DNA of 52,024 bases from Fen-1077 sp964462865 (GCA_964462865.1 CAYWZO010000006.1:1-52024); one strand, 5' to 3'. Positions 41,392 to 49,955 are shown, numbered from the stretch's first letter. Notes: generated by a model not told the origin, from the sequence alone. Program-made: numbers and translations.

Positions 41392-41816
41392 CAGGTGTTC
41401 TCCAGGCTCTCGATTATCTGCCAGGCCTGTTCCTGGCTTATCCTCTTTTCTTCCTCCCAGAGCACTTTGTCCCATATCTCAAGGCAGGTATTGGCACCGG
41501 CGATGACGACATCATCAATCATGCCGGCGTGTTCGCGCAGCGGTGCCGGGATGGGGATACGCCCCTGATTATCTATCCTGGTGCTGAAGGCCGTGGCGAA
41601 GATGGCCCGGCTCAATCTCCTCATCTTGCTGCGTGACACGGCGCTGCCGGTCAGCGCGGCAGACAGCTTTCGCCACTCCGGTACGGTATAGGCAGTAATG
41701 CACTTTTCCGCGCCGGGCGTCAGCACCACACCGTCTTTAAGGGCGCCACGGAACCGCGGCGGGACGGGCACCCGGCCTTTTTCATCTATTTTGTAGTCGT
41801 ATTCGCCGTAAAACAT
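41391..41816 (-). CDS. mraZ: Division/cell wall cluster repressor MraZ
   Basis: 141-residue DNA-binding protein with two SpoVT/AbrB-like halves. MFYGEYDYKIDEKGRVPVPP opens the first and IDNQGRIPIPAPLREHAG the second. MraZ represses its own cluster by binding tandem repeats ahead of mraZ. Five such repeats lie upstream here, at 41828-41904. Translationally coupled to rsmH. Confidence 0.96.
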   Translation of the reverse strand: MFYGEYDYKIDEKGRVPVPPRFRGALKDGVVLTPGAEKCITAYTVPEWRKLSAALTGSAVSRSKMRRLSRAIFATAFSTRIDNQGRIPIPAPLREHAGMIDDVVIAGANTCLEIWDKVLWEEEKRISQEQAWQIIESLENT

Positions 41817-41827
41817 GGTTATATTAT

Positions 41828-41904
41828 TTACCCTATATTACCACTATTTACCACGTTTTACCATTTTAAAACACAATACCCCCTGTTTGTCAAGTGTTTT
41901 ACCA
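41828..41904 (-). promoter_or_regulatory. Tandem MraZ-type boxes
   Basis: On the minus strand TGGTAA (or GGGTAA) recurs at 10-base steps: 41858-41863, 41848-41853, 41838-41843 and 41828-41833, with a fifth TGGTAAAA just above the -35 at about 41898-41904. MraZ binds phased short direct repeats ahead of its own gene in other bacteria, so these are its likely operators. Confidence 0.82.
41865..41893 (-). promoter_or_regulatory. Promoter of the mraZ-rsmH-ftsA-ftsZ operon
   Basis: Minus-strand TTGACA (41893-41888), 17-base spacer, TTTAAA (41870-41865). The -35 is perfect and the -10 is weaker. MraZ boxes flank it on both sides. Confidence 0.7.
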
Positions 41905-42166
41905 CGATTTTCTATATATTTTTTGCATTTGTGTTAATTTTGTGAGCTCGCGCGGGGTGCCGGAACCCCGCTGGAGGGGCCGAAAATTGCCGTAAATATC
42001 ATCTGGCGGGTAATAAATCTGCCCGGCTGAAATTAATTCTTTCTCAACCCGTTTAGCGGCCAGGGGGTATGCGTTTGGGGGTTTGACAAACACAGCCCTT
42101 TCTGGTTATCCTAATATTGGTGTTGTTGTCACTGGATAAAGGCTTCCCGGAAATACACTACCTTAA
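41905..42166. other. Intergenic region between mraZ control region and rsmD
   Basis: About 260 bases. One minus-strand ORF (41899-42093) has no ribosome site and overlaps the MraZ boxes, so it is not called. The rsmD promoter should lie here; no consensus was identified. Confidence 0.4.
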
Positions 42167-42721
42167 ATGCGAGTAATTGCGGGTACCGCCAAGGGACACC
42201 ATTTGAAGTTCCCCAGGGGAACGAAAACACGGCCAGCTACCGACCTAGTACGCGGCGCTATCTTCGCCATCCTGGAAAATAATGCCGGTGGCTGGGATGA
42301 AGTGCTCGACCTGTTCTCTGGCAGCGGCGCCCTGGGCATCGAGGCTTTGAGCCGCGGGGCCGCCTGGGTGGACTTTGTTGAAAGCGAACCGAGGTGTTGT
42401 GGTATAATCAAGGAGAATCTTGAAAAAACAAAACTGGCAGCTCAGGCCCATGTCTATTGCTGCCCGGTTTCCAAGGCGATTTCCTTCCTCGATAAGGAGT
42501 ACGATATCATATTGATGGACCCCCCTTATAAAAACCGCGCCATTGGCGATGTCATAACCCAACTGGCGGCCTCACGTCTGGTCGGTGCCAAAACCACGGT
42601 AGTGGTGACTCATTCACCCCATCTATCATTGAACCCCAGCTATGATAAAATCAACATGGTCAAAGAACACCGTCACGGCGATAGCTGCATTTCAATCTAC
42701 CGGAAGGAGACCGCACCTTGA
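42167..42721 (+). CDS. rsmD: 16S rRNA (guanine(966)-N2)-methyltransferase
   Basis: 184-residue SAM-dependent methyltransferase acting on the small ribosomal subunit. MRVIAGTAKG at the N-terminus, TRPATDLVRGAIF, the SAM motif LDLFSGSGALGIEALSRGA (about residues 47-65) and the catalytic ILMDPPYK are all present. Its stop overlaps the coaD start (TTGA), a pairing seen in many bacteria. Confidence 0.95.
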   Translation: MRVIAGTAKGHHLKFPRGTKTRPATDLVRGAIFAILENNAGGWDEVLDLFSGSGALGIEALSRGAAWVDFVESEPRCCGIIKENLEKTKLAAQAHVYCCPVSKAISFLDKEYDIILMDPPYKNRAIGDVITQLAASRLVGAKTTVVVTHSPHLSLNPSYDKINMVKEHRHGDSCISIYRKETAP

Positions 42722-43209
42722 TTACCGCTCTGTATGCAGGCAGTTTCGACCCCATTACCAACGGTCATATTGATATCGCCACACGGGCCTCAAATCTGTT
42801 TGATAAAATTATCATCGGCATCTTCGCCACACCCGATAAACGCCTGACTTTTAGCACCGAGGAGAGAGTCGACATGGCCAAACGCGCCGTGGCCCATCTT
42901 GATAAGGTGGAGGTAATAGCCTACGACGGAATCACCGTGGAGTTTGCCAGGAGAATGGGCGCCAAAGTGATGGTGCGGGGCCTGCGCATGGTAGGTGACT
43001 TCGAATGGGAATTTGAAATGGCCATGATGAACCGGCTTTTGTCCCCCGACCTGGAGCTGGTATGTTTCATGGCCAGCCAGCAATACCAGTTCCTAAGCGC
43101 CAGCCTGATTAAAGAAGTGGCCAGCCTGGGCGGTGATATCAGCGGCCTGGTCCCCGGGCACGTGGCCGAGGCGCTGAAGAAGAGGGGCGTGAGCCCTTCA
43201 CGCATGTGA
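42718..43209 (+). CDS. coaD: Phosphopantetheine adenylyltransferase
   Basis: 163-residue nucleotidyltransferase that makes dephospho-CoA. The substrate motif AGSFDPITNGHIDI (about residues 7-20), MVRGLRMVGDFEWE and the C-terminal SASLIKEVASLGGDI are canonical. The start is TTG at 42718, overlapping the rsmD stop by four bases. Confidence 0.95.
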   Translation: MITALYAGSFDPITNGHIDIATRASNLFDKIIIGIFATPDKRLTFSTEERVDMAKRAVAHLDKVEVIAYDGITVEFARRMGAKVMVRGLRMVGDFEWEFEMAMMNRLLSPDLELVCFMASQQYQFLSASLIKEVASLGGDISGLVPGHVAEALKKRGVSPSRM

Positions 43210-43274
43210 GTCTATTATAAGTAACGATTTTACTGCTCATCAGACACCCAGAAAATATTCAGGAGGGAGATTGA

Positions 43275-43481
43275 ATGGCTTACAAGATTACGGATGAGTG
43301 CATCAGCTGCGGTGCCTGCGAGCCGGAATGTCCGGTGCAGGCCATCAGCGAGGGAGAAACGGCCTACAAAATCGACCCCAATAAATGCGTCGAATGCGTG
43401 GGACATTATGAATCCTCCCGGTGCGCGGAAGTCTGCCCGGTCGGTGCCGCGGTACCGGACCCGGACCACCCCAGAAAATAG
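43275..43481 (+). CDS. 2[4Fe-4S] ferredoxin
   Basis: 68-residue ferredoxin. Cluster 1 is CISCGACEPECP (Cys x2 Cys x2 Cys x3 Cys-Pro). Cluster 2 is CVECVGHYESSRCAEVCP with the long eight-residue spacer between the second and third Cys, the YfhL-like or Allochromatium-type layout associated with low potentials. It likely carries electrons for anaerobic oxidoreductases. A strong AGGAGGGAG site precedes the ATG. Confidence 0.94.
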   Translation: MAYKITDECISCGACEPECPVQAISEGETAYKIDPNKCVECVGHYESSRCAEVCPVGAAVPDPDHPRK

Positions 43482-43510
43482 CCAGACCCGGCGTCGGGCC
43501 ATAACACGGA

Positions 43511-43548
43511 AAAAGCGGGCCCTCCTATCCCAAACCGGGGAGGGCCCG
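43511..43548 (-). terminator. Rho-independent terminator of the efflux/cvpA operon
   Basis: CGGGCCCTCC (43516-43525) and GGAGGGCCCG (43539-43548) form a perfect 10-pair stem. Read on the minus strand it is followed by CTTTTTCC, giving a textbook terminator for the operon ending at 43649. It may also stop ferredoxin transcription from the other side. Confidence 0.85.
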
Positions 43549-43648
43549 TCTCGCCTTTGACAATTCGTTCAGTATAGACCAGCAACCAGGACTTGATGAT
43601 ACTGCCCTGTGGGTATTGGCGGTGGAAAATCTCGACTTTTTCCGGCCT

Positions 43649-44137
43649 TTAGCGGAAGAAAGAGCGCACCGAGTCAAACTCGGCGGGCAGGAGACCCAGG
43701 ACAATCGGAAATCCGTTCAGCAGCACGCCGGCCAGCACGGATTCTTCCACCACGCTGCTGATACCCAGGTACTTGACCCACATCGTCAGCACCGCCCCGC
43801 AGAAAATCATTCCCAGGAACAGCCCCAGGATAGCGCCGCCCAGGCGGTTGACCCAGCCCAGCAACACGGCGGAAATCGCCCACTTGACCAGCTTGGCCGC
43901 GATGGTAGCTACAATCATCACCACTACCAGGATGATGGCAAAAGCGACGACTCTGGCGATGCCCGGGTCGGAGATAAAGGTCAGCGCCCCGCCCAGCGAA
44001 TCGGATAAACGTCCGGCCAAAACGACGCCCACGATTATCCCGGCCACGGTGAAAAGCGCCTTGATAATCCCCGCCTTAAGACCGATAAAGCCGGGCACGA
44101 TGATGAGCACGATGATAATGATATCAAGCCAGTTCAT
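43649..44137 (-). CDS. CvpA family membrane protein
   Basis: 162-residue protein with four hydrophobic segments and the CvpA opening NWLDIIIIVLIIVPGFIGLK. The central GWVNRLGGAILGLFLGMIF is also typical. CvpA proteins are linked to envelope function and colicin V export in Enterobacteria; the role here is not known. It lies 32 bases after the efflux permease on the same strand. Confidence 0.88.
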   Translation of the reverse strand: MNWLDIIIIVLIIVPGFIGLKAGIIKALFTVAGIIVGVVLAGRLSDSLGGALTFISDPGIARVVAFAIILVVVMIVATIAAKLVKWAISAVLLGWVNRLGGAILGLFLGMIFCGAVLTMWVKYLGISSVVEESVLAGVLLNGFPIVLGLLPAEFDSVRSFFR

Positions 44138-44169
44138 GGTCTGATTGCACTGCAGTTTTTACAATTGTA

Positions 44170-45420
44170 CTACTCGTAATGCAGGGCGTCAATAGGATTC
44201 AGCCGGGCCGCTCTCATGGCCGGATAGACGCCGGAGACCAGGCCGATGAAAACCGAGACGGCGATAGCCAGCAGCACAATATCGGCCGTGACTACCGAGT
44301 GTAAGGTAAAGCCGGCGGCCTCCGAGAAGGTGGATACCAGCCAGGATACGGCCCAACCGCCGACAATGCCAATGATGCCACCGGAGAGGCTTAACATCGC
44401 CGCCTCCAGGAGGAACTGGAGCAGGATGTCCCTCCGCTTGGCGCCGACAGCCTTGCGGATGCCGATCTCCCGGGTACGCTCCGTTACCGAGACGAGCATG
44501 ATGTTCATGATGCCGATGCTGCCGACGATAAGCGAGATACTGGCGATGGCCCCGAGGACGATGGTCATGATGCCGGTTACCTGCTGCACCATGCCCAGCA
44601 ACTGCTCCTGGGTCATGATGAAAAAGTCTTCCTGGCCTTCCTCGGTAATGCGGTGGCGCTGCAGCAACAGGTCGGTGATATCCGCCGAAACGATACCAGC
44701 AACATCGGTGTTCTCGATCTGGACGGCCAGCTGCTGGATGGCATCCTCGCCGCGAATCGTCCGGCCGGGAAAGAGCCGTGACTGGTAGGTGGTAATGGGC
44801 ACCACGATAATGGCATCCATGCTGACGCCCATCATCTGACCGCCCTTTCTCTCCAGCACCCCGATGACGGCGAACTGCCGTCCGTTGACCTTGACCTTCT
44901 TCCCTACCGGGTTTACGCTACCGAAGAGCTCGCTGGCCACCTCGTCCCCCAGCACCACCACCATATCGCGGGCGGCGACATTCCGTTCGGTGATAAATTG
45001 CCCCTCGGTGACGGGATAGTTCAGCGCCTCTTCGAATTCCGGGGTGGTCGCCTCGACGATGCCGAGCGTGCTATCGCTGGCGGTGGCTACCTCGACGTAG
45101 TTCTCAATTACGGGGGCCACCGCGACGACCGATGGCACACGCTCGGCAATTTCTTCAACGTCACCCATGGTAAAGCTGTAGGTCGGGCTGGCCATCGCCA
45201 TCATTCCCTCCACCCCGGGGGTCTTCGAGGTAATATATATCAGGTTGGTGCCCATCCCCTCGATGGAAGAGGTAATGGATGCTTCAGCGCCCCTCCCCAC
45301 CGACATCAGGGTAATGACCGACCCCACGCCGATGATGACCCCGAGCATGGTCAGCGAAGAGCGGAGCTTATTGGCCGCCAGCGACCTGATGGCGATAAAA
45401 AACGATTCGATTATCTTCAC
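44170..45420 (-). CDS. MacB-type ABC transporter permease
   Basis: 416-residue FtsX/MacB-like permease. One N-terminal membrane helix (about 20-42) carries the SSLTMLGVIIGVGSVITLMS signature. A large extracytoplasmic MacB_PCD domain follows (about 45-270), then three C-terminal helices with TREIGIRKAVGAKRRDILLQ coupling to the ATPase, ending LNPIDALHYE. Unlike MacB proper, the ATPase is a separate protein, as in Gram-positive relatives. It probably exports peptides, lipids or drugs by mechanotransmission. Confidence 0.94.
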   Translation of the reverse strand: MKIIESFFIAIRSLAANKLRSSLTMLGVIIGVGSVITLMSVGRGAEASITSSIEGMGTNLIYITSKTPGVEGMMAMASPTYSFTMGDVEEIAERVPSVVAVAPVIENYVEVATASDSTLGIVEATTPEFEEALNYPVTEGQFITERNVAARDMVVVLGDEVASELFGSVNPVGKKVKVNGRQFAVIGVLERKGGQMMGVSMDAIIVVPITTYQSRLFPGRTIRGEDAIQQLAVQIENTDVAGIVSADITDLLLQRHRITEEGQEDFFIMTQEQLLGMVQQVTGIMTIVLGAIASISLIVGSIGIMNIMLVSVTERTREIGIRKAVGAKRRDILLQFLLEAAMLSLSGGIIGIVGGWAVSWLVSTFSEAAGFTLHSVVTADIVLLAIAVSVFIGLVSGVYPAMRAARLNPIDALHYE

Positions 45421-45423
45421 GGT

Positions 45424-46131
45424 TTAACTCCCGGGTTTTTCCGGCTCCTCGTACGTCTCCGACCCGGTCAACCTGTCCTCGACAATCTGACCGTCCAGCA
45501 GCCGGACGATGCGCTTGGCCTGGGCGGCGATGTCCACCTCATGCGTCACCAGCAGGATGGTGATGCCTTCCCGGTTGAGCTGGCAAAAGATGGAGATGAT
45601 ATCATTGGAGGCCTTGGTATCGAGGTTGCCGGTAGGCTCGTCCGCCAGGATGATAGAGGGATTATTTACCAGCGCCCTGGCGATGGCCACCCGCTGCTGC
45701 TCGCCGCCGGAAAGCTCGGAAGGCTTGTGGGCGGCGCGTGCCTTCAGGCCGACACGCTCCAGCGCTTCGAGTGCCCGTTTGCGTTTCTGTCCGACGCGGC
45801 CGTAGATAAGCGGCAGCTCCACATTGGCCACCGCCACCGTCCGGGGCAACAGGTTGTAGTTCTGGAAGACGAAACCTATTTTACGGTTCCTCATCTCGGC
45901 CAGCCGGTTATCGTTAAGCTGGCTGACATCTACCCCTTCAAGGGAATATTTTCCGGCAGTTGGCTTGTCCAGGAAACCCACGATATTCATCAGTGTGGAC
46001 TTGCCCGAGCCGGAGGCGCCGACCAGGGCCACCATCTCGCCCACCTCCACTTTCAGGCTGACGTCGCGCAGGGCGGGCACCTCCACCTTGCCCATCTGGT
46101 ATATCTTGGTGATTTTTTCCAGTTCAATCAT
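45424..46131 (-). CDS. ABC transporter ATP-binding protein, MacB/LolD type
   Basis: 235-residue ATPase of the LolD/FtsE-like group. Walker A is GASGSGKST (about residues 38-46), Q loop FVFQNYNLLP, signature LSGGEQQRVAIARAL, Walker B IILADEPTGNLD and switch VTHEVD. It sits three bases ahead of the permease and after the adaptor gene. Confidence 0.95.
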   Translation of the reverse strand: MIELEKITKIYQMGKVEVPALRDVSLKVEVGEMVALVGASGSGKSTLMNIVGFLDKPTAGKYSLEGVDVSQLNDNRLAEMRNRKIGFVFQNYNLLPRTVAVANVELPLIYGRVGQKRKRALEALERVGLKARAAHKPSELSGGEQQRVAIARALVNNPSIILADEPTGNLDTKASNDIISIFCQLNREGITILLVTHEVDIAAQAKRIVRLLDGQIVEDRLTGSETYEEPEKPGS

Positions 46132-46156
46132 AATTTAACCAGCCCTTTTGCCGTAA

Positions 46157-47617
46157 CTATCCGCCCAGAATCAGGCTGCCGCCCGATGACGACTTGGTTT
46201 TAATCTCCACGATTACCGTATCACCTTCATTCAGGCCGCTGACGATTTCGGTCCTCATCCCGTCGTCAAGACCGGTAACTACCGCTCTTTCCTCAACCTT
46301 TTTACCAGCTTTAACCTTGACTATCGACTGTCCCTGGCTATTAGTGGAGACGGCCCGGGCCGGCACGATAAGGACGCCGGTGTGCCTGGCCGACACGATA
46401 TCGGCGGAAGCGCTCATGCCTATCCTGGTTCCCGAGCCTTGCGGTACTTCGAGGCTTACCTTCACCTTATACAGGACGATGCCACCCTGCTCCACCGGGA
46501 CAGGATACAGTGCAGTAACGCGGCCGTTAAAAACATCATCTTGCAGAGCATCCACCTTAACTTCAGCCTCCTGGGCCAGCCTGACCGAGGTAATGTCTAT
46601 CTCGTCCACCTGGATGACCAGTTCCAGGAAATTCGGGTTGACCATCTGGATAACCGTCGTCGGGGCCATGGAGGGCGAGGGTATGACGTCACCCTCCCTG
46701 GCCAGCACCATCGCGATGACGCCGTCGAACGGGGCGGTAATCGTCGCCTCGTCAAGCTGCTTTTGAGCATCCGCCAGCGATTGCCGGGCCAGTTCCACCG
46801 CCTGCTGGGTCTGCTTGACGGTCTGGGCAGACGAGGCGACCTGCAATTCCTGGAGGGCGATGTTTTTATCGAGGTCGTTGATATTTTTTTGCGCCAGGGT
46901 CACGGCGAGTTCCGCAGCCTGAAGCTGCTTTTTCTTGAGATTGACCTGGTTGGAATCATGGCCGGTTAAAGCGTTATCATAGTTCGCCTGCGCCACGGCG
47001 AGCCTGTCCTTGGCGGTGTCGAGTGCGAGGTACCACTTATCAGCATTTTCCGTGATCTGCTTCAGCTGTTCCTGGACGTATTCATACCAGGTCTTGGCCC
47101 GGTTTAGCTCGGCCTCCGCAGCCATATAGTCCACGGCGGCGATGCCGGCGTTCAGATTAATCTGGGCCGTATCGCGGGCTATCTGGGCGTTTATCAGGGC
47201 CAGCTCCAGTGAATCCCCCGAGTCCCGCAGGTTTTCCAGGGTGTTTTCCGCGGTGCGCTGGGCAAGCTGCGCCTGCATCAGGGTGCCCTCGGCCTGGGTC
47301 AGCGCCATCTGCGCCTGCTGCCGGGCCAGTTCCAGCGAGCGGGTATCGAGCGAGGCCAGAACATCGCCGACCTTGACCGCGTCTCCCTCTTTGACCGCTA
47401 TTTCACTCACCTTACCGGCGCTGCCGAAAGTCAGGCGGGCCTCGCGGGGCGTTTGAATTTTACCGTTGCCGGAAACGCTGACCGTTAAATCACCGCGTGT
47501 CACGGCCACTTCCTGGCGGGACACGCCGCTACTATTTCCGCCGCTGCAGGCCGTTGTCCCCAGGACGGCCAACAGCAGGAGTACCGAAACCATACCTGTG
47601 AATATCTTCTTTTTCAT
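46157..47617 (-). CDS. MacA-like efflux adaptor lipoprotein
   Basis: 486-residue HlyD/MacA-family periplasmic-adaptor homolog. The lipobox is LGTTAC (Cys24). A biotinyl-lipoyl half lies at about 60-100 (GKVSEIAVKEGDAVKVGDVLA). A long coiled coil follows (about 100-300, Gln/Ala/Leu-rich), then the second lipoyl half ATITAPFDGVIAMVLAREGD and beta-barrel domains. An adaptor in a probable monoderm suggests it works without an outer-membrane channel. GGAGG six bases before ATG 47617 supports this start over an upstream one. Confidence 0.93.
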   Translation of the reverse strand: MKKKIFTGMVSVLLLLAVLGTTACSGGNSSGVSRQEVAVTRGDLTVSVSGNGKIQTPREARLTFGSAGKVSEIAVKEGDAVKVGDVLASLDTRSLELARQQAQMALTQAEGTLMQAQLAQRTAENTLENLRDSGDSLELALINAQIARDTAQINLNAGIAAVDYMAAEAELNRAKTWYEYVQEQLKQITENADKWYLALDTAKDRLAVAQANYDNALTGHDSNQVNLKKKQLQAAELAVTLAQKNINDLDKNIALQELQVASSAQTVKQTQQAVELARQSLADAQKQLDEATITAPFDGVIAMVLAREGDVIPSPSMAPTTVIQMVNPNFLELVIQVDEIDITSVRLAQEAEVKVDALQDDVFNGRVTALYPVPVEQGGIVLYKVKVSLEVPQGSGTRIGMSASADIVSARHTGVLIVPARAVSTNSQGQSIVKVKAGKKVEERAVVTGLDDGMRTEIVSGLNEGDTVIVEIKTKSSSGGSLILGG

Positions 47618-47657
47618 GAGATACCTCCGGGATTCCCCCGTATCTAAGGCTATGGGG

Positions 47658-48158
47658 TTATTTCTTAAGAACCAATTTGAGATGAAGCCGCGTCCCCTTT
47701 TTATCATAGCGCTCCATCATGGCCGGGAACTCTTTTTCCAGGAAAGCGTAACGGTCATACATCTGTTCCAGCCACTGCCGCCGCAGTAAAGGTTCATCGC
47801 GCATCAGCTCCAGACCGCGTTCCGCCATCCGCCGAAAGGTACTGATTTCTTCCTCCAGACCGTGCTGAATAATCTTCCGGAGGGCATCTTCACGGAGGCG
47901 GAAGTGGTCGTGTCTTTCACCCGGGATGACATACCTTTCAATCATCCCTATCTGGGTCAGCAGCCGGACGGTGGTGCTGACCGAACCTTTGCTGGCCATC
48001 AGGACTTCAGCTATTTCCGCAGGCGACTGGTAAGGCGGGTCGGCGATAAGCAGCCAGCCGAACATGCGCCCGGCCATACGGGTAAGCCCGGTGTTTTCAA
48101 AAAGGACACCAACTTCCTCTATAAAGTTCCTTTCCGCGTCCCGTAAATTTAATGACAT
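47658..48158 (-). CDS. GbsR/MarR-type transcriptional regulator
   Basis: 166-residue winged-helix regulator. The HTH covers SPAEIAEVLMASKGSVSTTV then RLLTQIGMIERY (about residues 45-77), and the wing is PGERHDHFRLRED. A long C-terminal helix pair would dimerise. It is the first gene before the efflux operon and probably controls it. The ATG at 48158 lies seven bases after a perfect -10, so its mRNA is predicted to be leaderless. Confidence 0.85.
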   Translation of the reverse strand: MSLNLRDAERNFIEEVGVLFENTGLTRMAGRMFGWLLIADPPYQSPAEIAEVLMASKGSVSTTVRLLTQIGMIERYVIPGERHDHFRLREDALRKIIQHGLEEEISTFRRMAERGLELMRDEPLLRRQWLEQMYDRYAFLEKEFPAMMERYDKKGTRLHLKLVLKK

Positions 48159-48165
48159 TTTAATT

Positions 48166-48194
48166 ATTATAAAATGTTCTAAATATTTTGTCAA
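48166..48194 (-). promoter_or_regulatory. Perfect sigma70 promoter giving a leaderless regulator mRNA
   Basis: Minus-strand TTGACA (48194-48189), 17-base spacer, TATAAT (48171-48166). Both hexamers are perfect. Only seven bases separate the -10 from the regulator ATG, so transcription would start at or next to the start codon, and no ribosome site is present. Confidence 0.8.
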
Positions 48195-48268
48195 TACTGA
48201 ACTTAATGAATATTACCAACGGCATACCATGATAGAAACAGAAAATAAAGAAATTCACCTACATCTAA

Positions 48269-48958
48269 TTATTTCAAACAGTCCAGAGATGTTAAAGCAC
48301 GGGGAGAGTCCACGACGAAATCGGCCTGCAGTTCTGCCGGAAACTCATCTTTGATTCCCCAGGTAGCCAGGCAGCTCCAGCAACCGGCGTTATGCGCCGC
48401 CGCAATATCGGCGGCGCTGTCCCCTACAAAGAGCGTGTGGCGTGATGATGAACGCAAACGTTCCAAAGCCAGATTAATACCTTCGGGATGAGGTTTAGGC
48501 TGGCTTATATCCTCAAGCCCGATAATAGCCGAAAACATATCGGCGATAGCCATTTCTTTTAATTCATAGCTACATCCGATGCGATTACCTTCAAACTCAA
48601 TGTCTCGAAATTTACTGCTCACTATCCCTAGCTTATAACCGCGGGACTTGAGCGTGCCCAGCATTTTTCTGATACCAGGGTGGAGCCTTATCCCTCCAAA
48701 TTGTTTATTCCAGTACACACGCCGGTAGTCATTGAAAAGATTATTGGTTATACCCTGCTCTTCTGCCAGGCGGTTTAAAGCTTTTTCGAACGGGGCGCCT
48801 TGCAGGTTGACCAGGAATTGTACGGCGGTAAGACCGGATATTTTCGCCCAGTCAAACACAGTCTGTAAGGCATGGATACGGGCGCCATAGGAATCCAGCA
48901 GGGTATCATCCAGGTCGAACAAGACCGTGTTCAAGCGACCTGACCTTTGACTAGCCAT
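48269..48958 (-). CDS. HAD superfamily hydrolase
   Basis: 229-residue HAD phosphatase of the phosphoglycolate phosphatase/YjjG-like type. Motif I is LFDLDDTLLDS (about residues 12-22), motif II GIVSSKFRD, motif III with Lys in DISQPKPHPEG, motif IV FVGDSAADIAAA. The cap lies between I and II. The ATG at 48958 is inside the last codons of proC, so the two are translationally linked. Substrate unknown; nucleotide or glycolate phosphates are typical. Confidence 0.9.
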   Translation of the reverse strand: MASQRSGRLNTVLFDLDDTLLDSYGARIHALQTVFDWAKISGLTAVQFLVNLQGAPFEKALNRLAEEQGITNNLFNDYRRVYWNKQFGGIRLHPGIRKMLGTLKSRGYKLGIVSSKFRDIEFEGNRIGCSYELKEMAIADMFSAIIGLEDISQPKPHPEGINLALERLRSSSRHTLFVGDSAADIAAAHNAGCWSCLATWGIKDEFPAELQADFVVDSPRALTSLDCLK

Positions 48959-49754
48959 TTCCCAGTTCTTCAGCTCGTTTACAGGCCGCCCGGATCGCTT
49001 TTGCCACCAGTTCGGCAAAGCCGCCATTTTCAAAGACTTTCAGCGCGGCCTCGGTGGTGCCGCCGCGGGAGGTAACATTCCGGCGCAACTCGATGGGCGG
49101 TTGGCCGGACTGCACCAGCAACTGCGCCGAGCCCAGCATCGTCTGGGTGACCAGACCTTCGGCCTCTTTCAGAGGTAACCCGACTTTTACAGCAGCTTCA
49201 ATCATCGCTTCTGCGAGCAGAAAAACATAAGCCGGGCCGCTGCCGCTGACCGCGGTGACCATGTCGAGGTACTTCTCGTCGGCGAAGTAAATCTCTTTAC
49301 CCAGCGCGCCCAGGATGGACCGCGCACTGCCTTTCTGCTTTTCGGTGACCTGGGCCGTGGCCGTCCAGCCGGTGACGCCGTAGCCGATGCGGGCAGGGGT
49401 GTTGGGCATGGCGCGTACGATACGCTGATGTCCCAGCCCCTCCCCTATTTTGCCGATTCTTACGCCGGCCATAATGGACAAAACAAGCTGGCTCGATTTA
49501 AGACTGCCTTTCAAATCGGGCAGGACTTCCGGCAGCGTCTGGGGTTTGACGGCCAGGACGATAACGTCTTTACCGGCCACGGCCTCCCCGTTGCGTCCGG
49601 TCACAGACACACCGTACCTATTATTAATATACTGGCGACGTTCCGCGCTGACGTCGCTGACGCAGATGGCGGCAGGCAGGCAGATTTTCTTTTCGATAAG
49701 GGCGGCGAGCATGGCCTCCCCCATGTTCCCCCCGCCGATGAAGGCTATTTTCAC
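48951..49754 (-). CDS. proC: Pyrroline-5-carboxylate reductase
   Basis: 267-residue enzyme for the last step of proline synthesis. The dinucleotide loop is KIAFIGGGNMGEAMLAALI (residues 2-20). VRAMPNTPARIGYG and the C-terminal signature TAVSGSGPAYVFLLAEAM then RRNVTSRGGTTEAALKVF are canonical. It overlaps the HAD gene by eight bases. In Dehalococcoidia proC often lies next to leuS, as here. Confidence 0.95.
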   Translation of the reverse strand: MKIAFIGGGNMGEAMLAALIEKKICLPAAICVSDVSAERRQYINNRYGVSVTGRNGEAVAGKDVIVLAVKPQTLPEVLPDLKGSLKSSQLVLSIMAGVRIGKIGEGLGHQRIVRAMPNTPARIGYGVTGWTATAQVTEKQKGSARSILGALGKEIYFADEKYLDMVTAVSGSGPAYVFLLAEAMIEAAVKVGLPLKEAEGLVTQTMLGSAQLLVQSGQPPIELRRNVTSRGGTTEAALKVFENGGFAELVAKAIRAACKRAEELGNG

Positions 49755-49789
49755 GGTATTAATACCTCACTGTTGTAAAAAATTACTCT

Positions 49790-49878
49790 GTCATTGCGAG
49801 GGAGCGTTAGCGACCGTGGCAATCTCTATCATCGGGTTACGTTCGTCATGGGGATTGCCACGCTTCGCTCGCAATGAC
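49790..49878. repeat. Palindromic dispersed repeat (GTCATTGCGAG family)
   Basis: GTCATTGCGAG at 49790-49800 pairs with CTCGCAATGAC at the right end, and GTGGCAATC with GATTGCCAC inside. The 89-base unit resembles small non-autonomous palindromic repeats common in this lineage. Another end of the same family is cut by the gap at 5525. Confidence 0.85.
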
Positions 49879-49880
49879 GA

Positions 49881-49955
49881 TTACTTCACGACAATATTCA
49901 CCAGCTTCCCGGGTACGTATATTATGTTAACTATATTCTTCCCTTCCACCTTAAT
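49881..49955 (-). pseudogene. Detached second copy of the leuS 3' end
   Basis: On the minus strand this stretch reads DIKVEGKNIVN then IIYVPGKLVNIVVK and TAA, the standard C-terminus of leucyl-tRNA synthetase. It is not in the leuS frame: the real ORF already stops at 50043 with IYVFQKLINIVVK. The two tails are clearly related but diverged at the DNA level. The fragment is bounded by palindromic repeats on both sides. Confidence 0.85.

Noticed and set aside
41899..42093. 64-residue minus-strand ORF upstream of mraZ
   Set aside because: No ribosome site, no recognisable protein features, and it overlaps the MraZ boxes.
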